In this document: one piece after another, positions 56,428 through 64,000 of the stretch | Numbering within the stretch: the stretch's first letter is position 1 | How the letters are laid out: every line of letters starts with the position of its first letter | Assembly (NCBI GenBank): GCA_903632075.3 | Contig: CAHIKZ030004140.1 | Span: forward strand, 1,135,001 to 1,199,000 | Direction of reading: 5' to 3' | Length of the DNA: 64,000 bases | Source: Acanthosepion pharaonis | Taxonomy: Eukaryota; Mollusca; Cephalopoda; Sepiida; Sepiidae | Program-made: the position numbers and the translations under genes | Notes under the pieces: model-generated | Database searches by the model: none | Seen by the model: the letters and a program-made list of their open reading frames with translations, nothing else | Told to the model about the DNA's origin: nothing

Positions 56428-56480
<53 letters not shown>
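56099..56480. repeat. TA microsatellites with a GCTCT...GAGCGC module
   Basis: TA at 56099-56169, 56291-56311 and 56429-56480. The minus strand of 56404-56430 reads GTTAGCTCTATCTCTGATAT then TGAGCGC. Confidence 0.85.
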
Positions 56481-56482
<2 letters not shown>

Positions 56483-56577
56483 TTGGTGTTAATAATGTCA
56501 ATGTAATACAACAGAGGTATTAAATATATATTATATGTATTAATAAATATACATATTATCCATCACTGCTTGCACAT

Positions 56578-56650
56578 GACTCAGAGTTTCATGCACAATG
56601 CAATCTTCAGGTTCTGAGTATATTACTGCTCATACATACATATATACATA

Positions 56651-56737
<87 letters not shown>

Positions 56738-56750
56738 AGCAGTAATATAA
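56578..56750 (-). repeat. Hammerhead-like motif and inverted-repeat-bounded microsatellite
   Basis: Minus strand 56619-56578: ACTCAGA, AC, CTGAAGA, a TGCA/TGCA stem, then GAAACTCTGAGTC. TATTACTGCTCA (56621-56632) and TGAGCAGTAATA (56736-56747) are perfect inverted copies around (TA)n(TG)n at 56655-56735. Confidence 0.6.
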
Positions 56751-56999
56751 AGTCTAAAAAGTAGCATTTATCTTTAGAGATAGTGATTTTTCAAACAAGT
56801 GATTCTCACACCTAACACATATCTACTTTAAAATGACCCACCATTGTGGGTGATAAATTGCTTTCCACCCTGCTACCCTTTTGCCACAGATAGAATGCTG
56901 CTAAGCTCTCCTCACTGCACCACTGTTATGTTTCTGGCAGATGTTTGGGCAAGCAACTTTCCTTCTTTACACCAATCTAGATTATCACACCTACAACCT
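56751..56999. other. Unassigned sequence
   Basis: Slightly GC-richer than average; may be the upstream part of the LINE family-B copy that follows, but I could not align it. Confidence 0.3.
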
Positions 57000-57305
57000 G
57001 CCATGTTATGTTCACTGTGTTGACTTATTCCCATTCCTTTCATATTTCATTTGTAAGGAATAAGTCCCATTCAGACAGCATCCTCCCCAGAACGTTTGCA
57101 GTGGTGAACAGGCTCCCCATGGGATACTTTTTTGATTACTACAATCTTAATCTCTTCAAGTTGAGGGTCAATTGTTATCTATCCTACATATCCTCATAAT
57201 ATACAACCCTTGCTTCCCCTTTGTTCTTACAACATTTTCATTCATTAAACCTCCACCTTGAGTGACTCATAGGCCTTGTATTGGTTGACCTATTGTAATA
57301 AACTA
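57000..57305 (+). mobile_element. LINE family B 3' end, copy 6
   Basis: CATTTGTAAGGAATAAGTCC, CAGACAGCATCCTCCCCAGA, GATTACTACAATCTTAATCT, and the 3' UTR CCACCTTGAGTGACTCATAG, GGCCTTGTATTGGTTGA. Confidence 0.75.
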
Positions 57306-57348
57306 AACAAACATTATCAAGCAGGAATTGATAAATATGAAAACATTG

Positions 57349-57350
<2 letters not shown>

Positions 57351-57396
<46 letters not shown>
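57351..57396. repeat. (GATA)n microsatellite
   Basis: GATA tetranucleotides, followed by a second copy of the left flank (TATGAACATACTGAGATAAA against TATGAAAACATTGAGATAGA). Confidence 0.9.
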
Positions 57397-57397
<1 letters not shown>

Positions 57398-57899
57398 TGA
57401 ACATACTGAGATAAATAGATAATCAAAAAAAGGAGAAACATTTTCATTTATCATGTCTACAAACATGAAGCAACATTTGCGATGTGTGTTGGATGTTCCA
57501 ACATTTCTTTCTGCCAAATGATGTTTTCTAGCTTTTATTAATAACAGTGTCATTATTTTATTTTCAAAATAGAAGAATCCTAATTATTCCATATTTTCAG
57601 CATTGTTATTGTTAAGATTATTCTCAAAGAAATGCTTTTATCTGTAATCATGTGGCTATAGGAATTTTCCAATTCCTCAATCTTACAAACTTGCATTTTC
57701 ATCTTTGATGTTTTTCCACACAATTATTTTGATTGGTGACAAGGAATTGTTTTTAAAGGATCAAAGTTTTATGCATCGATTTATTACTGTTTATTATTGA
57801 TTTCTATGTGTTTGACAATTGTAGAAGGTTTTCATGAAATGATCATGTGTAAATGTTTTGTCCAACATAAATAAATAAATCTATCATGCAGTATAAAAC

Positions 57900-57937
<38 letters not shown>

Positions 57938-58370
57938 CATTAAAATAGGAAACAAAATTAGCATAAAACTAGAACTTGATGGAAAATCAAAAACCTACAG
58001 ATGCATATAATTGAGAATTAAAAGAAAATGGTGGAGATGAAGATATTAGTCCAATCAATTCTTCTGAATGCAATGTTCAAGGCAAAGAAAAAAATAAGAT
58101 TCACGCTGATGATAATATTGGGAACATTGATCAAACAAGAAATTTTATTCTTCTACTTTCTACATATATCTATTGTACTTCCTACCAATGATCAGAGTGT
58201 AGTATCTGTTCTATCTTTGACTATTCTGAGCTGGAATCAGCTACACCTTCTAACTGACAAGTATGCATAATATTAATCAGGAATAAATTGGGAAACAAAG
58301 AGGAAGAACATTATGGGAAAGAGAGAAGCTAGGATGAAAGAAAAATTAAAAGAATACCAAGTGAAAGAAG
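57397..58370. other. Unassigned AT-rich sequence with one TA tract
   Basis: TA at 57902-57936; nothing else. The plus frame at 58028-58270 has no motif. Confidence 0.45.
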
Positions 58371-58374
58371 AAAT

Positions 58375-58690
58375 AGGAGAGAGGGGACAGAGAAAGAGAT
58401 TAAAGAAAGAAGGGGTATAGAAAGAGATTAAAGAAAGAGGGGATAGAGAAAGAGATTAAAGAAAGAGGGGATAGGGAAAGAAGGGGTATAGAAAGAGATT
58501 AAAGAAAGAGGGGATAGAGAAAGAGATTAGAGAAAGAAGGTGTATAGAAAGAGATTAAAGAAAGAGGGGATAGAGAAAGAGATTAAAGAAAGAGGGGATA
58601 GAGAATGAGATTAAAGAAAGAGATTAAAGAAAGAGGGGATAGAGAAAGAGATTAGAGAAAGAGGGGGTATAGAAAGAGATTAAAGAAAAG
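58375..58690 (+). repeat. 28-bp purine minisatellite
   Basis: AGAAAGAGGGGATAGAGAAA-GAGATTAA units repeat about 11 times with small unit-length variants. The strand is almost all purine. Confidence 0.9.
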
Positions 58691-60050
58691 GCAAAAGTTT
58701 CAAAATTACTTATTGACAGAAATATATAAAAATTGATATATATTTATATTCTTTATGAACAGAAAGAGCAAAAGAAAGATAAAAGAGAGGATAAAGTAGA
58801 AGATATTTTTTCACATTTGAATTTGCTTCCTATTTGTATAAACATCTAGATAAGAAAATGGATAGGTAATTGATATTGGTTGAGATAAGTAAGAGAATGA
58901 AAAGATACAAGCAAAGGGTTAAAGAGGAATTGAGGCATGAGATAATTGGAATTCTTTATTGTCAACGCCTGTGGAATTTCCACAAGTTCATCCAGTAAAT
59001 TGGTGACTGATAAATTCTATTTAATTGAAAGTGAATCCAAAGATGTCATTTTCAAAAAGAACAAAACTCTCCAAGTATCAATGGATGGCATTACATTCAA
59101 GAAATGGGAGACAAAAAACTGAACATTTCACAATAAATCGTAGATAAAAAAATTCACAAAGGTCATGACTTGAAACAAGTGAGAGAAGGAAAATTCTTTA
59201 AAACTCATCTGTAGCCAATGTCAACCCATGTTGCAAAATTGCCAAACACTATAGAAGGTAAATATTATTGAAATGCTTTAAATAATTTTTATATCAGAAC
59301 TGAAACAATCTGCCACAAACAAAATGTTTGCAACAAAACTGAAAATATTAATATAGTAAATGTTGTTCAAAAGAATTTTAAGAATAAAAAGGTATTATGT
59401 TTCTTGTACTCTGGTGGTTAGAAATTATCTAACCAAATCTTGATTCTTTGGTCAAAAGAATTTAGCTTTTTGCTAAACTTCATTCTAATCCTTTCCTTTT
59501 TTTTGAAATTCCAAAATGCTTTAGGCACCTATGACTTCATACAGTTATGATCGCAAATGATCAGGTGCTACTTTTCACATCTAATGCAATCAAAATGCAA
59601 AAATAAAACTGATAAGAAATGCAACAGTTAATAAATATGCAAAGAGCAATGCAAATTCTGCAGTTTCCTTTTAACTTTTGAAATTTTTATTAGACACAAA
59701 TGACAAGATCCTAAAATTAATTAAGAAATTTACACTGAGAGAAGAAAGAAAACAAAAATAATCTCAAAAATATTAATTTTAGACAAATCTATAAATTAAT
59801 ACAAATCTTACAATGTATCTCCATGAGGAAAGTCGTACAAGTTACCTTACTACTCATGAATCTATTAATGAATCATATCTACTTGCATCTCTGTAGTGTG
59901 TATAATTCTTAAAATATAATAACTTGCAATAAATATATTAATTGGGAAAATCTCACAACACCTTACCTTTCTTATTCTTTTCTAAACTTGTTTAGATTGC
60001 AAGTCATAAAATTTATCAAGTCATTCAATGATAGTTAATACAATCTGAGT
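58691..60050. other. Unassigned AT-rich sequence
   Basis: No gene or repeat recognised. Confidence 0.5.
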
Positions 60051-60053
60051 TTG

Positions 60054-60251
60054 TTACTGAATGTATTCAAACACAGATAATTTCATACCAATTTTATATT
60101 GCTTTTTCATTAACCAATTGGAGTAAAGATTTTTGTCCCTTATACATATTCTGTATTTAAATAAGTCCAGCTCGAACATACTCCCATCTATGTCAAATAA
60201 AGCTTCATATAATTTATACCTGCATTCGTCTTTTCCCAACACCAAGATATT
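60054..60251 (-). other. Unassigned open frame with protein-like composition
   Basis: Frame open from 60251 to a stop at 60054, no ATG at its start (TTG/ATT only). It includes GKDECRYKLYEALFDIDGSM and FELDLFKYRICIRDKNLYSN. The mix of charged and aromatic residues is more protein-like than other chance frames here, but no domain is recognised. It could be an eroded transposon ORF or an internal exon; no splice signals stand out. Confidence 0.15.
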
Positions 60252-60543
60252 TTAAATTATAAGAAATAAAATAAAATAAGGTTGGAGAGGGATTAACAGC
60301 AAAAAATTGAAGAAATATTTTTAGAAAAAAATATTGTTGTTTACAAATTTCTTGAACATTAAGAAAAGTTGCATTTTTCTTTTATCAAGCACGTATCAAG
60401 AATGAATATGAAGTTATTTAAAATTACAGGGAAAATTTGTTATCCTCTGCTGTTAAAAAATATGAATCAGTTTCTGTTTTACAAGATTACTATAAAGCAT
60501 TGTGAAAATATATAAATTTTAATGAGAATAATAATAATAATAA

Positions 60544-60849
60544 ATTGTTATTAAAGACCATAAACAAAAACGGTGCGTCCTTGTTGATATGGCAGTCCCT
60601 GCTGACTGCAATGTATCTTTGAAGATATTCAAAAAGCTGTCAAAATACAAGGACCTTGAAATAGAAATCTCAAAAATGTGGCATATGGGAACATCAACAA
60701 TCCCTGTTGTAGTTGGAGCCCTAGGACTGGTTGGAAAAGATTGCAGTAGACTAATTGAAGGGATTCCTGGAAGTCCATGCCTCAAGGAGATACAAAAAAT
60801 TGTTCTGACAAGTACAGCCCACACTTTACGAAGGGCTTTATCTATGTAA
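60544..60849 (+). pseudogene. LINE RT C-terminal domain, open 101-codon fragment (family D)
   Basis: The frame is open from just after an (AAT)n tract to TAA at 60847-60849. It reads IKDHKQKRCVLVDMAVPADC, NVSLKIFKKLSKYKDLEIEI, SKMWHMGTSTIPVVVGALGL, VGKDCSRLIEGIPGSPCLKE, IQKIVLTSTAHTLRRALSM. This matches the conserved tail found after the RT domain in a widespread group of metazoan LINE-like ORFs (family pattern: DvAvPaD..v..KE.EK..KY.dL..E..rmW......viPvvvGaLG..........iPg......LQK..LLgTA.iLRk.Ls). The ATG at 60589 is internal; the true protein began far upstream. 3' of the stop lies a T-run and a UTR with CCTGAGGTCCCTAGAAAGAA, ending (AAT)n at about 60962. It is 5'-truncated but unusually undamaged. 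Confidence 0.75.
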
Positions 60850-60962
60850 TTTTTTTTTTTTTTTTGTCAGTAGAAAGTGTCATGATGCCATTTCTAACCT
60901 GAGGTCCCTAGAAAGAAATGTGTAAATGCCAGAAATCAAAGAAAATAAAAATAATAATAATG
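60850..60962 (+). repeat. LINE 3' UTR with (AAT)n tail
   Basis: Follows the stop of the RT tail, includes a T-run at 60851-60867, and ends AATAATAATAATG. The same AAT motif borders the fragment on its 5' side (60527-60543). Confidence 0.6.
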
Positions 60963-61994
60963 TTGATAATTCTAAAAAGGAGAATGAAAGCAAAAACTCA
61001 ACCAGTCATTAACTTTAAAACTTCTTGAAAAAGAATTTTCAAAAGTCAAATCAAAGTGTATTTTATTTGTACAAATTTTATTTTAAAAAAATATGTCCAA
61101 AATCATTCCAACACTTTTATTAACATATTTATTTGAACATTCATAAAACTTATTTGACAAACAATTTTCCTGAAATCTTTGTTTCTGACAAAAAGTCAAT
61201 TTTTATTCATTCTTCATGAAAACATATAATATTTATCTTTCAAACTGAATTGCTTCTCAGCTATACTCACTCTTCTGAAATGGAGGAAGGAAAATACAGT
61301 AAAGCTAACAGAGCAATATTTTTATCAATGACAAGAACAACTACAAATTTTATTAAGCAAATCTAATTACTCACTGAAGTAGTGAATGTCAGGATGATAA
61401 GAAATGGTTTCTGTTTTTCTCAGACCCTTTATAAACTTTATCTGCACTCTCTGGATGACTAAATACATAGATATAATCTTCATCTTTCTATCTACATGAT
61501 GCCAAAATCAGATTTCTACAAATACTCAAGTGTATCGATATGACTTCAGAAATAACTTTTTGGTTGTGTCAGTTTTGATAAGTGAATGTCAGAGATGTTT
61601 ATTGCAAAAAGTTTGAGAAATATCTACAATTTAACAACAATTTCTCGTTTTAATTTTAAGAAATTATATCTCAGTGGGTTATTGCTTGAAAAAGGTTTGA
61701 TTAAAGAGGCAAAGTAAACATGATCATGTTCATATATTTGGACAGCTCACTAATTGTAAAAATAAAGATTGATAGTTAAAATATTTGATGAGCAAATCTC
61801 TACTCTTTCCTTCTTCAAAATATGGGAATGTAACTGAAGTGAGCTAGCATAAGTAAAATGTGTTTATTATAAACGTCAATTCCAATAATTTCAAATTATG
61901 AATGAGGAAAAAAATTTTAAAATGTTTTCAGTGAACATAAATAAAAATAGGGTTGTTTAAATTGTGACAGAAAATTTTACTGAATAAAATTTTT
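60963..61994. other. Unassigned AT-rich sequence
   Basis: Nothing recognisable. Confidence 0.5.
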
Positions 61995-62130
61995 ACTAAA
62001 GTTCACTCAATACAAGGCTCAAGAGCCACTCTTGGTAGAGGGTTACTGAATGATATGTGTGATACAAATTTAAGAGGAGGTAGAAGAAAGTGAAACTTAT
62101 AAGGAGTATAGATAAAGACTGATTAAATTT
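61995..62130 (-). mobile_element. LINE family B 3' end, copy 7
   Basis: The minus strand ends with AGAGTGGCTCTTGAGCCTTG, TATTGAGTGAACTTTAGTAA, the shared 3' UTR. Only about 130 bp remain. Confidence 0.65.
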
Positions 62131-62137
62131 AACTTAA

Positions 62138-62440
62138 CCCTTAGTGGACAACAGGGTCAATCTATTGGTTGAAAAGTCGAATGACAAATAAGGTGACTGG
62201 GCCAATCCATTGGCTCAATAATACAAGCCTTGAGATTGGTTGATATGAAGACCAGCCAGCTAATCAGATTCCTTCTCATATTTCTTGCATATCTGGGCCT
62301 TTCAATGGCAATTTCTATGATAGTTTGCTGTTTTCTGTGATTTTATATCGATTTTGTGTGTGTGTTCCAAGTGAGGGCTTGTGAAAAGGACTCCATCTTC
62401 TTGGCACTGAACCTACAAATGAGGCTCCATCTCCAAAGGG
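62138..62440. mobile_element. piggyBac-like MITE with TTAA ends
   Basis: TTAA at 62134-62137 and 62441-62444 flanks a 303-bp element starting CCCTTAGTGGACA and ending TCTCCAAAGGG (reverse complement CCCTTTGGAGA). TTAA duplication plus CCC(T)-type ends is the signature of piggyBac elements. It has no coding frame, so it is non-autonomous. Confidence 0.65.
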
Positions 62441-62499
62441 TTAAAATGTTAAAGGAAGCTCTTAAAAAATTCTTCTTTGAAGAGAATAAATATTATTTT

Positions 62500-62665
62500 C
62501 ATGGCAACTGGATGGATTTTTAAGGGGCTAAAAGATTTTTTGAGAGGCGAAAGGATTTTTAAGGGTCTGAAAAATTTTTTTTTTAAGTGGGGAAGGATTT
62601 TTAAAGAGCTGAAGATTTTTTAGAAGACTGAATGATTTTGAAGAGACTGATGGATTTTTCATCAT
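62500..62665 (+). repeat. Degenerate tandem GGATTTTTnAGnGnCTGAA repeat
   Basis: GGATTTTTAAGGGGCTAAAA-like units of about 25-28 bp recur six or so times with indels. Confidence 0.7.
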
Positions 62666-63114
62666 CTCCAAGTGATATGAATTAGACATTTACTAAACTT
62701 TGCTTAGTCTGGCACAAGGCCACAATAAGTAATGATTGGCAGATTCACAAACTAATTATCATACAAAGATTACTTTTGAAGATGCCTTAATAAACTCTAA
62801 TTGTGAGTTGAAATAAGCCAATTAGTAGAAAAGATTAATTTGGTTTGAACAGAAAGAACGCAAGTAATTATTTTTAATTCAAATGTGTAACAAGACACAC
62901 ACACTTGGCAAAGCTCCTTAAATGAAAACAATGAGTTAAATGAATGCTGGGGTTTTCTTGCTGAAACTTATGTGCAAAAAGTACAAATTCTCATTATTTG
63001 GTTTTAACACCAATCATATTGTCATTGAATCTGTTAATTTTACATTATAGATATAAATAGAAAATAAAATACTGACTTAGTACAGTGTAATATATTCATT
63101 GTCATGGCTTAGAA

Positions 63115-63844
63115 CATTAGTTCCCAAACTTTTTTCTCTGGGCTGCATTTTTGGAATGAAAATTTGCTCCCCAAATTTTATTTGATAAAAAGAACATTTA
63201 AAAATAAAAAAACATAGAGAGGGTTAAAGGGAGATAACTGCAGATTCAAAGTCAGAACATTATCATTGATAACTCTCTCCTCCAATTTGCAGAGCCTAGT
63301 TACCATATTCTTAATACTTGATATAATGCAAAAATATCACATTGATAAGATCAGTCAATAATTATTTATAACTGGGACTCCTGCATGCAATTACAAGTAA
63401 TTGATATAATGGAATATGCGTACACCTGTGTTCCCCATCACTGGAATATGATTGGCTGGTGTCTGTCATGAATACCGACGGACGTGTAGTTATGACAGAG
63501 TCAGAGCCTTAGTCTGAGAGCTAAGTCTATAACGATGCCCATTGGACTACGCCATTTATCTACACTTCTTACCTGCGACTACAACATGTACCAGTCGATT
63601 ACTGCTACCGTATTCTACTTAGTTATAGTAACCAAAACCACTTAGCTACTTTGTTCAAATATATCCCTTTCCAGGACATATCAGTAATCCATAATAATAT
63701 TTCAAATTTTGAAATCATATCTATTTTTGGCATATGTTTTTTTAAAAGTTTCTAAATCTTTGATTGTCTTTCAATCATTCTGCCTCACCTTCTATCCTCT
63801 TCTTCCACTCCTGTGCGGCATGCTACACTATTTGAAAACCACTA
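63115..63844. mobile_element. hAT-type non-autonomous element with 8-bp target duplication
   Basis: The left end CATTAGTTCCCAAACTTTTT (63115) and right end, read inward, TAGTGGTTTTCAAATAGTGT fit the hAT terminal consensus CAGTGGTTCCCAAAC. Flanks GCTTAGAA (63107-63114) and GCTTAGAC (63845-63852) agree at seven of eight bases, the target-site size expected for hAT. There is no transposase frame. It contains a tRNA-like segment. Confidence 0.75.
63435..63560 (-). repeat. tRNA-like (SINE head) segment inside the hAT element
   Basis: On the minus strand: GGCGTAGTCCAATGGGCATC (A-box-like), CTTAG-loop-CTAAG (anticodon-stem-like), GGCTCTGACTCTG (B-box-like). The GC content and box order point to a tRNA-derived sequence. 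The acceptor stem is not complementary, so not a functional tRNA. Confidence 0.45.
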
Positions 63845-64000
63845 GCTTAGACAAAGGAAAGTTGTATGATTTGGTTTTATGACATCAACATGCTATCTCA
63901 GTTGTGTGATTGAAGTGGCTTCATATGATTTAATGCCAAATGAAAGTGATGCATATACACTAAATAAGGTTATATGAGTAGAGAACAGAAATTACTTTCT

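Noticed and set aside
60589..60849. Host gene starting at the ATG at 60589
   Set aside because: The family-conserved sequence continues upstream of this ATG in frame to 60544, and the ending matches a LINE tail with (AAT)n, so it is a retrotransposon fragment.

Overview
This window looks like non-genic metazoan DNA, either intergenic or deep intronic. By eye it is strongly AT-rich and full of (TA)n, (TG)n, (TATC)n and (GA)n microsatellites. It carries decayed non-LTR retrotransposons, Tc1-like, hAT-like and piggyBac-like DNA elements, a Penelope-like reverse transcriptase fragment and tRNA-derived SINE-like repeats. That mix, with microsatellites attached to repeat ends, resembles a cephalopod (octopus-type) or other molluscan genome. 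The taxonomic reading is an inference from style, not from a gene match. I found no intact host gene, convincing exon, rRNA, functional tRNA, CRISPR array or prokaryotic feature.

Layout. 0-6 kb: LINE tail with a zinc-knuckle-like end (755-928), Tc1-like relic (1.82-2.53 kb), a hairpin repeat (2.86-3.02 kb), and the longest LINE copy (3.23-5.45 kb; reverse transcriptase (RT) domain with YADD, broken by frameshifts and a stop), then a minus-strand SINE and TA tracts. 6-10 kb: two diverged direct copies of a ~650-bp repeat with short terminal inverted repeats. 10-16 kb: mostly unassigned AT-rich sequence and a long polypurine tract. 16-22 kb: three LINE 3' ends, a Tc1/IS630-type transposase end, SINE copies (one pair head-to-head), and a palindrome-bounded TA array. 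22-27.4 kb: satellites, including a unit that carries its own changing microsatellite, two SINE copies, and a long cryptically simple (ATC/TCC) tract. 28-31 kb: two LINE 3' ends in opposite orientations. 31-36 kb: nearly featureless. 36-44 kb: large TA arrays, two sister Tc1-like relics (one ending against a minus-strand LINE), a 27-bp minisatellite and another LINE fragment. 44-57 kb: four fold-back (snap-back) repeats, the Penelope-like RT fragment, and related repeats in both orientations, all among TA tracts. 57-64 kb: LINE ends, a 28-bp minisatellite, a well preserved open RT-tail fragment (60544-60849), a piggyBac-like MITE with TTAA ends (62138-62440) and a hAT-type element with a near-perfect 8-bp target duplication (63115-63844).

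Main hunt result: several otherwise dissimilar repeats share a hammerhead-ribozyme-like core (CUGA-N-GA, a short stem, then GAAA) at 2966, 20209, 20584, 50214, 51980, 52366 and, on the minus strand, 56586-56610. Many of the same repeats exist as snap-back palindromes. Hammerhead motifs are known from Penelope-like elements and retrozymes, so these are best read as decayed relics of such retroelements spread among SINE-like and fold-back repeats. No cooperating gene set is present; the window is a record of mobile-element activity.
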